Part shown: one piece after another, positions 48,479 through 58,782 of the stretch | Position numbering within the stretch: the first letter of the stretch is position 1 | Layout: each line of letters opens with the position of its first letter | Assembly: GCF_900450995.1 (NCBI RefSeq) | Contig: NZ_UGHY01000002.1 | Coordinates: forward strand, 773,501 to 837,500 | Direction: 5' to 3' | Source: Haemophilus parainfluenzae | GTDB lineage: Bacteria; Pseudomonadota; Gammaproteobacteria; Enterobacterales; Pasteurellaceae | DNA: 64,000 nucleotides | Translations under genes and position numbers: made by a program | The notes under the pieces: model-generated | Told to the model about the DNA's origin: nothing | Database searches by the model: none | The model's input: only the letters and a program-made list of their open reading frames with translations

Positions 48479-49192
48479 ATGAAAAAACAGGTTTCCACTC
48501 TTTCCCTTATTGCCCTTGCCGCATTTAGCATTTGGCAATATTTCACTGAACACAAAAAAGACACTAAACCCGCTCCAACAACTACACAACAACAAAGCCA
48601 AAGTGCAGTCAAAAATACCAACGATTTTGGAAATTATGATGTCATCATGCGCGATGATGCCATTGGACAAAATAAAAATGCCCCTGTTGATTACTATATG
48701 TTGGCCTTATCTTGGTCGCCGGCATTCTGTGAAAAACAACGTGCGCAATATGGCAATAATTTACCTGATTCAGCGCAATATCAATGTAGTACAAAAAATC
48801 AATTTGGCTGGGTAGTACATGGCTTATGGCCACAAAATGCGAATGCACGTTCTGTTACGGATCACCCACGTTTTTGTAAGGGTGATTTAGCGCCACTTCC
48901 TTTTGAAACGCTCGAGACTTACCTTTCAATCTCGCCTGGCGCAAAATTATTGCAAGGCGAATGGGAAAAACACGGTAGCTGCGCCTTTGATTCAGCGGAA
49001 GCTTATTTCAAACAAGAGAAAGCATTATTTGAATCACTCTCTTTGCCAAACGAACAATTAAGCCGTAAAGAATTATTTCAATGGATGAAGCAATATAATC
49101 CGCAATTAAAAGGCGCTTATTTAGGGGCGAGCCATAATGAACTATTCATTTGTTACAATCGCCAGTGGGAAGTAATCGATTGCCAAAAATAG
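48479..49192 (+). CDS. rna: Ribonuclease T2 family protein (RNase I)
   Basis: A non-specific periplasmic or membrane-anchored endoribonuclease. The 237-residue product starts with a short hydrophobic N-terminal segment. Both catalytic motifs are present: CAS I VHGLWPQN and CAS II EWEKHGSC. Six or more cysteines are positioned for disulfides. The N-terminal linker is Gln/Thr-rich. It lies directly before pgk, transcribed in the same direction. Confidence 0.92.
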   Translation: MKKQVSTLSLIALAAFSIWQYFTEHKKDTKPAPTTTQQQSQSAVKNTNDFGNYDVIMRDDAIGQNKNAPVDYYMLALSWSPAFCEKQRAQYGNNLPDSAQYQCSTKNQFGWVVHGLWPQNANARSVTDHPRFCKGDLAPLPFETLETYLSISPGAKLLQGEWEKHGSCAFDSAEAYFKQEKALFESLSLPNEQLSRKELFQWMKQYNPQLKGAYLGASHNELFICYNRQWEVIDCQK

Positions 49193-49230
49193 GTGAAATT
49201 CGCTTTTTTATTTGATCTACATCGTTACAA

Positions 49231-49252
49231 CCTAGTCAGAACTAGGTATAAT
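49231..49252 (+). promoter_or_regulatory. Predicted pgk promoter with operator-like dyad
   Basis: A consensus TATAAT -10 (49247-49252) is immediately preceded by the inverted repeat CCTAG-N6-CTAGG (49231-49246). The dyad fills the -10/-35 spacer, so a protein bound there would probably block the promoter. The regulator is unknown. Confidence 0.55.
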
Positions 49253-49290
49253 ATTCAAGTTTAATTTTAACTAACCCAAGAGGAAAGATT

Positions 49291-50451
49291 ATGTCAGTAA
49301 TCAAAATGACCGACTTAGATTTAAAAGGTAAACGTGTATTTATTCGCGCGGACTTAAACGTACCGGTAAAAGATGGCAAAGTGACATCTGATGCGCGTAT
49401 TCGTGCGACTATCCCGACGTTAAAACTGGCTTTAGAGAAAGGCGCAAAAGTGATGGTTACCTCTCACTTAGGTCGTCCAACTGAAGGTGAATTCAAACCT
49501 GAAGACTCTTTACAACCGGTTGTTGATTACTTAAAAAACGCAGGCTTCAATGTGCGTTTAGAACAAGACTACTTAAACGGTGTGGATGTTAAAGAAGGCG
49601 AAATCGTTGTTTTAGAAAACGTTCGTGTAAACAAAGGCGAGAAGAAAAACGATCCTGAATTAGGTAAAAAATATGCCGCACTTTGTGATGTATTCGTGAT
49701 GGATGCATTCGGTACAGCTCACCGTGCGCAAGCATCAACTTACGGCGTAGCAGAGTTTGCACCCATTGCCTGTGCAGGTCCATTACTTGCAGCAGAATTA
49801 GATGCGTTAGGCAAAGCATTAAAAGAGCCTGCTCGTCCGATGGTCGCAATTGTAGGCGGTTCTAAAGTTTCCACTAAATTAGAAGTATTAAACTCTCTTT
49901 CAAAAATTGCTGACCAAATTATCGTAGGCGGTGGTATTGCAAATACGTTCATTGCAGCAGCGGGCCACAATGTGGGTAAATCGTTATATGAAGCAGATTT
50001 AATCCCTGTAGCAAAAGAATTAGCAGCAAGCACTGATATCCCAGTTCCAGTTGATGTACGTGTTGGTACTGAATTCTCTGAAACTGCACCTGCAACAGAA
50101 AAATCAGTGACTGAAGTAAAAGATGACGAATCTATCTTCGATATTGGTGACAAATCTGCTGAACAATTAGCTGAAATCATCAAAAATGCAAAAACCGTTT
50201 TATGGAATGGTCCAGTTGGCGTATTTGAATTCCCGAACTTCCGCAAAGGGACTGAAATCATTTCTCACGCGATTGCAAACAGTGATGCATTCTCTATCGC
50301 AGGGGGTGGTGATACTTTAGCAGCTATCGATTTATTCGGTATTGCAGATAAAATCTCTTACATCTCTACTGGTGGCGGTGCATTCTTAGAATTCGTTGAA
50401 GGTAAAGTATTACCTGCAGTAGAAATTCTTGAAAAACGTGCGAACGGTTAA
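49291..50451 (+). CDS. pgk: Phosphoglycerate kinase
   Basis: Transfers phosphate from 1,3-bisphosphoglycerate to ADP in glycolysis. The product is 386 residues. N-terminal [11 protein letters not shown], the substrate-side [16 protein letters not shown], the nucleotide-side VGGSKVSTK, and WNGPVGVFE with GGGDTLAA are all present. It is followed by fba, as in many bacteria. Codon use is that of a highly expressed gene. Confidence 0.97.
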   Translation: MSVIKMTDLDLKGKRVFIRADLNVPVKDGKVTSDARIRATIPTLKLALEKGAKVMVTSHLGRPTEGEFKPEDSLQPVVDYLKNAGFNVRLEQDYLNGVDVKEGEIVVLENVRVNKGEKKNDPELGKKYAALCDVFVMDAFGTAHRAQASTYGVAEFAPIACAGPLLAAELDALGKALKEPARPMVAIVGGSKVSTKLEVLNSLSKIADQIIVGGGIANTFIAAAGHNVGKSLYEADLIPVAKELAASTDIPVPVDVRVGTEFSETAPATEKSVTEVKDDESIFDIGDKSAEQLAEIIKNAKTVLWNGPVGVFEFPNFRKGTEIISHAIANSDAFSIAGGGDTLAAIDLFGIADKISYISTGGGAFLEFVEGKVLPAVEILEKRANG

Positions 50452-50463
50452 TTAAATGGTTTC

Positions 50464-50487
50464 TATCCCCTCTGCACAGAGGGGATA
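50464..50487 (+). promoter_or_regulatory. Hairpin between pgk and fba
   Basis: An 11-base stem (TATCCCCTCTG / CAGAGGGGATA) with a 2-base loop as written (more likely opened to 4). No T run follows, so it is more likely an mRNA-stability or processing element between the two genes than a terminator. Confidence 0.55.
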
Positions 50488-50543
50488 AATATTGATTCTT
50501 CAAACAGAGGAATAAATCCTCCAAAACAAAAGGAAACACAACT

Positions 50544-51623
<1,080 letters not shown>

Positions 51624-51647
51624 TCCATAAAAATAGACTAAAATAAG

Positions 51648-51676
51648 ACCGCACTTTCTCGTGCGGTTTTTTATTT
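51648..51676 (+). terminator. Terminator after fba
   Basis: Arms ACCGCAC / GTGCGGT (6-base loop) followed by TTTTTTATTTT. The left arm is a full uptake sequence; the right is partial. Confidence 0.85.
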
Positions 51677-51704
51677 TATATAACCTAAATACCGACCATA
51701 ATCT

Positions 51705-52949
51705 ATGCAAATAACAAAACAAAATTGGTTAGCCACCCTAATAAACTTTGCGGTAACGCTTTTCTTTCTTTCAATATTTATTGTCAAAGGTGGATATAAT
51801 GCTGCGCCAGCTCTATTGATGTTAGTCGGTTTAGGGTATGGCGTTTATGCTTTGATCAAGAAACCACTTTTAAACTTATCGAAAGTTGATAAATGGTTAA
51901 TTTATAGCTACCTTTTTTATTTTCTTACATTTGTACTTTCCCTCTGCATTAACGGGGGAAAAATACGTAATCTTGATTCCGCAAGTCGCGTCGTTTTCTT
52001 TGTCCCTGTTTTGCTTTTACTATTAAAGTATCCCATCAAAACTTGCGTTTTGAGTTACTCTATTCCACTTGGTGGTATTGTTTCTGTCTGTATCGCGCTT
52101 TATGATAAATTTATCTTGAATCTACGCCCAGAGCAAAACCCTCGAATTATGCATATTCAAGGTGGTGATATTTCTATGTCATTAGGCATTTTGAGCCTGA
52201 TTATTGCCCTATATGCTTATCAGAAAAGAGAGGTGAAACTGACCGTTCTTAGTGTGATTGGTGGCTTATGTGGCATCGTAGGAAGTTTGCTTTCTACCGC
52301 TCGTGGAGGATGGGTTGCACTACCGATCTTACTTATTGTTATCCTTTGGATTTATCGCCATTCCCTTTCAAAAGGTTTTTTCCTGACTTTCTTTGGAATC
52401 ATTGCCGTAGCAAGCGTTGGCATTAGCCAAATGCCCAATAACCGAATTATGGAACGGATTGACGTTGCACGAAAAGATATTCAACTTTACCTGGATAACC
52501 ATGATGGAAATACTTCTCTTGGAGCTCGTTTTGAAATGTGGAAAAGCGCACTTGAAATGGCGAAAGAAAAACCTTTATTTGGTTGGGGCATTCAAGGTGC
52601 GACAGAAAAACGTAAGTTAGATACGAAAGAAAAAATTGTCACGGGTGACATTGGACAATTTACGCATGCCCATAACCAATATTTAGATGACCTCTCCAAA
52701 CGAGGAATTGTTGGGTTGCTCGCCTTACTTGCTGTTTTATTTATCCCTCTTAGAGCCTTTATGGAAAAGCTGAACACCACGAATGATGAGATCAAGCTGA
52801 TTGCAACGTTAGGCGTTGCCCATATTTTATCTGTGATGATTTATGGCTTAAGCCAAGGTTTCTTGGTACATAATTCAGGCACTATTTTTTACTTTTTCTT
52901 AACGATTGTGTTTTATACCGCAATACGAACACGGCAAAAGGCAGAATAA
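51705..52949 (+). CDS. O-antigen ligase family protein (WaaL-like)
   Basis: A 414-residue inner-membrane protein with about 11-12 membrane segments and a large periplasmic loop. The loop carries TSLGARFEMWKSALEM, PLFGWGIQG and FTHAHNQYLDDLSKRG, the Wzy_C/WaaL pattern with its conserved histidine. It would join a glycan from a lipid carrier to the lipid A core, or polymerise glycans. Its stop overlaps the start of the heptosyltransferase gene by one base. Confidence 0.88.
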   Translation: MQITKQNWLATLINFAVTLFFLSIFIVKGGYNAAPALLMLVGLGYGVYALIKKPLLNLSKVDKWLIYSYLFYFLTFVLSLCINGGKIRNLDSASRVVFFVPVLLLLLKYPIKTCVLSYSIPLGGIVSVCIALYDKFILNLRPEQNPRIMHIQGGDISMSLGILSLIIALYAYQKREVKLTVLSVIGGLCGIVGSLLSTARGGWVALPILLIVILWIYRHSLSKGFFLTFFGIIAVASVGISQMPNNRIMERIDVARKDIQLYLDNHDGNTSLGARFEMWKSALEMAKEKPLFGWGIQGATEKRKLDTKEKIVTGDIGQFTHAHNQYLDDLSKRGIVGLLALLAVLFIPLRAFMEKLNTTNDEIKLIATLGVAHILSVMIYGLSQGFLVHNSGTIFYFFLTIVFYTAIRTRQKAE

Positions 52950-53977
52950 TGAAAATTTTAGTCATTCGTAACGATAAACTGGGGGATTTTGTTCAGGCGT
53001 TTCCGGCTTTTGCGATGTTAAAAGCCTCAAATTCTGAGCTAAAACTGACCGCACTTGTGCCAGCTTATACAGCCCCATTGGCTCAAATTTGCCTCTATTT
53101 AGATGATGTCATCATTGATAGTGCCAAGAACGACAAAGCGGATTTCAATCGTCTTGTTAAAGAAATCAAAGAGCAGCAATTTGACGGCATGATTAGCTTC
53201 TTTTCCAATACCCATAACGGTAAATTAGCGTGGAAAAGTGGGATTCCTTATCGTCTTGCACCCGCAACAAAGTGGGTGCAAATCCTTTATAACCATCGTT
53301 TAACACAACGCCGTTCACGCTCAGAAAAATCTGAAGCAGAGTACAATCAAGATCTGGCTCGAGCGTTCTTAAAAAAACACAACATGCCGATTGTGGAACC
53401 CAAACCACCTTACCTTTCACTTCCTGAAAGTACGGTTAAAAATCAACGTGTTTTTCTGCAAGAACAATTAGGCTTATCGGCAGATAAAAAATGGGTATTT
53501 GTGCATAGCGGAACAGGTGGTTCAGCAACAAGCCTTTCGTTGACACAATATGCTCAATTGATACAAGGTTTGTTAAGCAAATTTGATTGCCAGATTATCT
53601 TAACAGCAGGACCGGGTGAAAGTGAAAAAGCCCATGAGTTAGCGGCAAAAATCGACAGCCCAAATGTGGTTATTTATGATAAGAATAAAGGATTAGTTGA
53701 TTTTGCTCACTCTCTGGCTTGTGCGGATTTATTCATTGCGGGATCTACTGGACCATTACATTTAAGCAGTGTATTCAATGTGCCAACAATTGGGTTCTAT
53801 CCAAATAGTCGCTCATCTCAGCCTCGTCGTTGGAAACCGATTAACGATGCAGACAAACACCTTGCTTTCTGCCCGCCAAAAGGGAAAGAGGAAATGAATT
53901 TAGGCTTAATTTCTATTGATGATGCCTTAGTGGAGATTATCCCCTTCGTGCGGAAGATGTGGCAAGCGAGCACTTGA
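52949..53977 (+). CDS. Glycosyltransferase family 9 (LPS heptosyltransferase-like)
   Basis: A 342-residue GT9 protein. N-terminal VIRNDKLGDFVQAFPA is the family start. HSGTGGSATSLSLTQYAQLI and FIAGSTGPLHLSSVFNVPTIGFYP form the sugar-nucleotide site. It adds heptose or a similar sugar to the LPS inner core; the acceptor is unknown. Coupled to the WaaL-like gene, the pair forms a small LPS unit after fba. Its 3' end overlaps the opposing YczE-like gene by 51 bases. Confidence 0.9.
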   Translation: MKILVIRNDKLGDFVQAFPAFAMLKASNSELKLTALVPAYTAPLAQICLYLDDVIIDSAKNDKADFNRLVKEIKEQQFDGMISFFSNTHNGKLAWKSGIPYRLAPATKWVQILYNHRLTQRRSRSEKSEAEYNQDLARAFLKKHNMPIVEPKPPYLSLPESTVKNQRVFLQEQLGLSADKKWVFVHSGTGGSATSLSLTQYAQLIQGLLSKFDCQIILTAGPGESEKAHELAAKIDSPNVVIYDKNKGLVDFAHSLACADLFIAGSTGPLHLSSVFNVPTIGFYPNSRSSQPRRWKPINDADKHLAFCPPKGKEEMNLGLISIDDALVEIIPFVRKMWQAST

Positions 53978-54592
53978 GTTTAAGCATAACTGCACTATCC
54001 AACCTATTGCGGCGGCAAAAACAACAGTACCAATTCCGACTGTGCCGCCGAGAATATAACCTAACACACAAACCGACACTTCAAGGCTTGTTCTCACAAT
54101 CCCCACTTTTAAATGAAGTCGTTGACAAAGCCCCACCATTAAACCATCCCGCGGGCCTGCCCCCTGATGACAGGTTAAATACAATGCCGTCCCTAATCCA
54201 TAAAGCAAAAGCCCAATGCCACCGAATAAAATTCGGCTAAAAAGTGCGGTTGGTTCTGGTACAATTTTCGTGGTTAAGCCAAGGAAAAAGGCAATCACAA
54301 TAATATTCAGAATGGTGCCAAGCCCAAGCCTTAATTTTAGGGGAATCCAGGCTAACATCACCAAACAGCTAATCCAAAATGATGACCAACCGATACTCAC
54401 TTTAGCTTGTAATGCCACACCTTGAGAAAGCACGGTCCAAGGTGAAGAGCCCAAATTAGCAAGCACAATTAAGCCATCTCCAATACCCAGTATTGCCAAT
54501 GCAAATAAGAGCATCAACATGGTTTTACCTTCGACTGACCATAGCGATTTGGCGGCCCAACTGGTGTGGGGAATTACCCGTGCTTTTTTCAT
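53927..54592 (-). CDS. YczE/YyaS/YitT-family membrane protein
   Basis: A 221-residue membrane protein with five to six segments. The ATG at 54592 (MKKARVIPHTS) has AGGAA upstream; the frame is open 24 codons further. LANLGSSPWTVLSQGVAL and GAGPRDGLMVGL are family motifs. The function is unknown. It is antisense to the last 51 bases of the heptosyltransferase gene and divergent from yjjI. Confidence 0.85.
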   Translation of the reverse strand: MKKARVIPHTSWAAKSLWSVEGKTMLMLLFALAILGIGDGLIVLANLGSSPWTVLSQGVALQAKVSIGWSSFWISCLVMLAWIPLKLRLGLGTILNIIVIAFFLGLTTKIVPEPTALFSRILFGGIGLLLYGLGTALYLTCHQGAGPRDGLMVGLCQRLHLKVGIVRTSLEVSVCVLGYILGGTVGIGTVVFAAAIGWIVQLCLNSSARLPHLPHEGDNLH

Positions 54593-54682
54593 ATTATTCC
54601 TGTTTATATTTAACGCCGACATCATAATGGGAAACCCGATAAAACCCAAACATTTTAACGTCATATGATATAACCGAATTGA

Positions 54683-54696
54683 CTGATAAATATCAT
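54683..54696 (+). promoter_or_regulatory. FNR-like site upstream of yjjI
   Basis: CTGATAAATATCAT matches the FNR consensus TTGAT-N4-ATCAA with a perfect TGAT-N4-ATCA core. It lies about 90 bases before the yjjI ATG. FNR activates genes when oxygen is absent, which suits an oxygen-sensitive glycyl radical enzyme. Confidence 0.65.
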
Positions 54697-54699
54697 AAA

Positions 54700-54715
54700 T
54701 GTGATGCAGATCACA
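54700..54715 (+). promoter_or_regulatory. CRP site upstream of yjjI
   Basis: TGTGATGCAGATCACA is a symmetric TGTGA-N6-TCACA CRP site, three bases after the FNR-like site. Joint control by catabolite status and anaerobiosis is inferred. Confidence 0.8.
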
Positions 54716-54782
54716 TTGTCAAAATTGTCATCACTCATTCACTGACTTAAAATAAGCTACCCTTTTTAATCAGGACATTATT

Positions 54783-56324
54783 ATGCTTGCATCTCTTCAA
54801 GATATTTTGGATACCGTAAAATCCAACACGCTCACCTATCAACAAAAACTCATGTGTTTAGGCAATATCACCGAGCGATTATTTGATCCTCGTGAATTAT
54901 TAGGCTACACGGATGAAGAATGGCAATTCCTTCAAAATCAAATGATCTGTGATTTAAATGAAGGCTATGCGATTTATCGTCCCCGCTATATTTTGCCAGA
55001 TTACAATGTATATATTAAAAAAGGCTGTGAATTCCTTGAATTGCCAGCACCAAAAAATCTTGATGACGCATTAGATGGCTTATTGATTTTATATTCCCAC
55101 GTGCCATCAATTACCACATTCCCGGTTTACATTGGGCGTTTAGACATGCTACTTGACCCATTTATTACCGATGAAGAACAAGACTACATCAAAATTAAAC
55201 GTTTCTTAAATCATGTGGATAAAACTGTGCCAGATTCATTCTGCCATGCCAATATTGGGCCTTATGACACCAAAGCAGGGCGTTTGATTTTAAAAGCGGT
55301 GATTGAGTTGGAAGCGCCAACACCAAATATGACCATTCGTTACGATAAGAGTAAAACAAGTCGTGAATTTGCAGAATTAGCGGCAAAAGCCTGCTTATTG
55401 GTTTCTAAACCGTCTTTTGCCAATGATGCTTACTACATTTCTGACTTAGGCGAACAATATGGTATTGCTAGTTGCTATAACGCACTACCTGAATGTGGTG
55501 GGGCTTATACTCTCACTCGTTTGCGCTTAGGTACTATTGCGCGTGCCTGTAAAACTGTGGATGAAATGGTCAATGAACTTTTACCTCGTGTTGCAAAATG
55601 CGCGCTCTCCACTATGGATAAACGCCATAAATTTGTAGTGGAAGAAAGCAACTTCTTCAATACCTCATTCCTCGAAAAAGAAGGGTTTATCAAACGCACT
55701 AATTTTACGGGAATGTTTGCCATTGTTGGTCTCGCTGATGCAGCAAATCATTTATTGCAACAAGAAGGCTTAAATGAAACCTTTGGTAAAAGCCGACGCG
55801 GTGATGAAATTGCGACCTTGATTATGGATAAATTAAAAGAAGTCACGGATAACCATGAAGGCGTGTATGTTGAACGCACGGGCAACCGTTATTTATTACA
55901 TGCGCAAGTAGGCGCAAGCAATCATGAAGAAGATAAACGTAATGCGCCAGCGCATCGTATTCGCGTGGGGGAAGAACCAACATTATTAGCTCATTTAAAA
56001 CAATCGGCACCATTCCATAAGTACTTCCCATCAGGTACGGGAGATTTGTTTGCCTTTGACCAAACCTATGTGGATCATTTAGATGCCGTCGTTGATATTA
56101 TCGATGGTTCATTTGCGCAAGGTTACCGCTATATCACCACTTACCTTAAAAACACCGATTTGATTCGTGTAACGGGTTATTTGGTAAAGAAAAGCGAAGT
56201 GGAAAAATACCGTAAAGGTGAAGTGGCATTGCGTGATACCACTTGGTATGGTTCGGGCACCGATGATTGTGCACAAGTGTTTGGCCGTCAATTACGCGAT
56301 GAACAAGATGTAAATGCAAGCTAG
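54783..56324 (+). CDS. yjjI: YjjI-family glycyl radical enzyme
   Basis: A 513-residue protein of the YjjI (DUF3029) glycyl radical family. The C-terminal radical site is IRVTGYLV, with G465 as the glycyl residue. The natural substrate is unknown. Glycyl radical enzymes need a radical-SAM activase; in E. coli, and as I recall in H. influenzae, yjjW lies beside yjjI, but none is seen here. FNR and CRP sites precede the gene, pointing to anaerobic expression. Confidence 0.92.
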   Translation: MLASLQDILDTVKSNTLTYQQKLMCLGNITERLFDPRELLGYTDEEWQFLQNQMICDLNEGYAIYRPRYILPDYNVYIKKGCEFLELPAPKNLDDALDGLLILYSHVPSITTFPVYIGRLDMLLDPFITDEEQDYIKIKRFLNHVDKTVPDSFCHANIGPYDTKAGRLILKAVIELEAPTPNMTIRYDKSKTSREFAELAAKACLLVSKPSFANDAYYISDLGEQYGIASCYNALPECGGAYTLTRLRLGTIARACKTVDEMVNELLPRVAKCALSTMDKRHKFVVEESNFFNTSFLEKEGFIKRTNFTGMFAIVGLADAANHLLQQEGLNETFGKSRRGDEIATLIMDKLKEVTDNHEGVYVERTGNRYLLHAQVGASNHEEDKRNAPAHRIRVGEEPTLLAHLKQSAPFHKYFPSGTGDLFAFDQTYVDHLDAVVDIIDGSFAQGYRYITTYLKNTDLIRVTGYLVKKSEVEKYRKGEVALRDTTWYGSGTDDCAQVFGRQLRDEQDVNAS

Positions 56325-56328
56325 AAAA

Positions 56329-56366
56329 AAGTGTGGTCGAAAAATTCTTTGTTTTTGACCGCACTT
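56329..56366. terminator. Terminator between yjjI and recQ
   Basis: An inverted pair of uptake-like sequences (AAGTGTGGTC... and ...GACCGCACTT) joined by A/T stretches; the left arm pairs with two G-U matches. It overlaps the recQ stop codon and serves the convergent genes. Confidence 0.7.
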
Positions 56367-58229
56367 ATTCTTTTTCTGCCTTTTCTAAAATTGCCTTGTG
56401 CTCTCGAATCAATGCCATAAACGGCTGCCCAAAGCGTTCTAATTTGATCGTACCCACCCCATTAATTTGTAGCATTTCAATATTACTTGTTGGCATATAT
56501 TGCGCCATTTCCTGTAACGTTGCATCGTTAAAGACAATATAAGGCGGAATATTTTCTTTATCCGCTAGCTGCTTCCGTAAGAAACGCAAGCGAGCAAACA
56601 GATCTTTATCGTAATTTGCCACTGTATTTTTATGGGACGTATGCACAATTTTATTAATGGATGAAATGCGCGGCATTGCTAATTCAAGCGGCACTTCGCC
56701 TTTTAAAACTGGTCTTGCACTTTCGGTGAGCTGAAGCGTTGCACTATTAAACTCACCAAGCACTTGTTGAATAAAACCAAGGTGGATAAGCTGGCGAATC
56801 ACGGATTGCCAATGTTCTTTGCTTTTATCTTTGCCAATGCCATAAACACTTAACTTATTATGTTGACGTTCCACAATTTTTTGGTTATGCATCCCTCGCA
56901 ATACCGCAATCACATATTGCACACCGAAACATTGACCCACTCGATAAATCGTCGACATCACTTTTTGCGCATCAATTAAGCCATCATATTTCTTTGGCGG
57001 GTCAAGACAAATATCGCAGTTTTGACAAGGTGTTTGACGATATTCACCAAAATAATTGAGTAATACCAAGCGGCGACAAGTTTGACTTTCGGCAAATTCA
57101 CCAATGGCTTCCAATTTATGTTGTTCAATTTGACGTTGTGGTGTCTCTGGTTTCTCAAGCAAAATTTTCTGCAACCAAGCATAATCAGCTGGTTCGTAGA
57201 AAAGCACCGCTTCCGCAGGTAAATCATCTCGCCCCGCACGACCAGTTTCTTGATAATATGATTCAATGCTTCTCGGTAAATCAAAATGGGCGACAAAACG
57301 CACATTAGATTTATTAATGCCCATACCAAACGCAATCGTCGCAACTACAACTTGAACATTATCTCGTTGAAAATCTTGCTGGACGCGTTCTCGCAGCGCG
57401 GTTTCCATTCCCGCATGATACGCTGCAGCCGACACGCCTTTATTTCGCAAAGCTTCGGCTATACGTTCCACCTTCGAACGACTATTACAATATACAATGC
57501 CGCTTTTGCCTTTTTGAGCTAAGACAAAACGCGTAAGCTGCTCCATCGGCTTAAATTTTTCTTCCAATGTATAACGAATATTTGGGCGATCAAAACTGCC
57601 AATGTGTTTATGAGGATTATCTAATTTAAGATGAGTGAGAATATCTTGTCTCGTGGCGTAATCCGCTGTCGCCGTTAATGCCATAATTGGCGCATTTGGA
57701 AACGACGCTTTTAACCCGCCAAGTTGGGTATATTCAGGGCGGAAATCATGCCCCCACTGTGAAATACAATGTGCTTCATCAATGGCGATAAAGGAAATTT
57801 GAGCATAAGAAATCAGCTGAAAAAATCTGTTTGTCATCACTTTTTCAGGCGAAACATATAATAATTTTAATTGACCTGAAATCAGCTTATTTTCAACTTG
57901 CTGTTGTTGTTCTGGCGTCTGACTAGAGTTTAGAAAATCGGCTTCAATGCCGTTTGCTTGGAGTTGATCCACCTGATCTTTCATTAAAGAAATCAAAGGC
58001 GAAATCACTAATGTGAGACCAGGAAAACAAAGTGCTGGATTTGATAACACAAGGATTTGCCATTTCCTGTGGCCATCACCACTAAGGCATCCTGACCGCT
58101 TAACGCAGCGTGAATCACTTCTTCCTGCCCTTTACGGAAAGATTGGTAACCAAAAACAGACCGCAACGTATGAAGTGCGGTCATTTTTAAGTCTGTTTTT
58201 TGCGGGGCATGTTCCGCGAATTCGGCCAT
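56365..58229 (-). pseudogene. recQ: ATP-dependent DNA helicase RecQ, frameshifted near the 5' end
   Basis: A 3'-5' helicase for recombination and fork repair. An ATG at 58229 (MAEFAEHAPQ) overlaps the cyaY stop (TAATG) and runs through the Walker A region [13 protein letters not shown], then breaks. The next frame, [15 protein letters not shown] onward, runs to 56365. On the minus strand the break is ATCCAGCA, where ATCCCAGCA is expected (plus-strand GG at 58037-58038). One added base gives 621 residues, the normal RecQ length. The remainder is intact: DEAH, motif [14 protein letters not shown], the zinc cysteines CQNCDIC and an HRDC domain. Confidence 0.88.
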
Positions 58230-58534
58230 TAGAATGTTACCGTTTCTCCGTGAGCGGCAACTGCCTCGGTTAAACAATCCCAAAAGCGTTTGCCATCATT
58301 TGCTACCCAATCATTGTTTTTATAGGTAAAATGAAATCCACCCAAGCGGCTCGCAAGCCAAAGCTCAAGAAGCGGTTCTTGCTTATTAATCACGATTTGT
58401 GAGCGGTCATCAAATGTAATCGTGAATACCGAACCTTGCGTTTCACAATCCACATCACAATCTTGATTCTCTAACGCTTCTTCAATTTTTTGCCAAACCT
58501 GTTCAATATTTTGGTGAAATTCTGCAACATTCAT
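58229..58534 (-). CDS. cyaY: Iron donor protein CyaY (frataxin)
   Basis: The bacterial frataxin that binds iron and tunes Fe-S cluster assembly on IscS. The product is 101 residues. Acidic first-helix residues (MNVAEFHQNIEQVWQKIEE) and the strand QIVINKQEPLLELWLASR with GGFHF match the family. It is divergent from lptM, as in E. coli, and its stop overlaps the recQ start. Confidence 0.94.
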   Translation of the reverse strand: MNVAEFHQNIEQVWQKIEEALENQDCDVDCETQGSVFTITFDDRSQIVINKQEPLLELWLASRLGGFHFTYKNNDWVANDGKRFWDCLTEAVAAHGETVTF

Positions 58535-58629
58535 AAAATTTTCCGATTAAATCTGATAGAATGCCGTGAATTATAAAGCCTTTCGCCTCGTTGGCAAAGG
58601 CAGATTTTACTTATTAGAGAGATTGAAAA

Positions 58630-58755
58630 ATGAAAAAATTACTTTCTATTTTGTTATTAAGTGCATTCTGCACTTTGGCTACAGGTTGCGGTGTAAAAGG
58701 GCCATTATATTTTCCTGAAAAAGAACAGCCGCAAAACACACAAAAAACACAATAA
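58630..58755 (+). CDS. lptM: LPS translocon maturation lipoprotein LptM (YifL)
   Basis: A 41-residue lipoprotein with a signal peptide and lipobox ATGC (Cys 20). The diagnostic mature start CGVKGPLYFPEKE follows, then a short Gln-rich tail. LptM helps assemble disulfides in the LptD-LptE outer-membrane LPS translocon. It lies 27 bases before lysA and is probably co-transcribed with it. Confidence 0.92.
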   Translation: MKKLLSILLLSAFCTLATGCGVKGPLYFPEKEQPQNTQKTQ

Positions 58756-58782
58756 AAACTGACCGCACTAAAAGGATTCATC

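Noticed and set aside
58756..58782. Lysine riboswitch before lysA
   Set aside because: The gap is 27 bases, too short for the aptamer.
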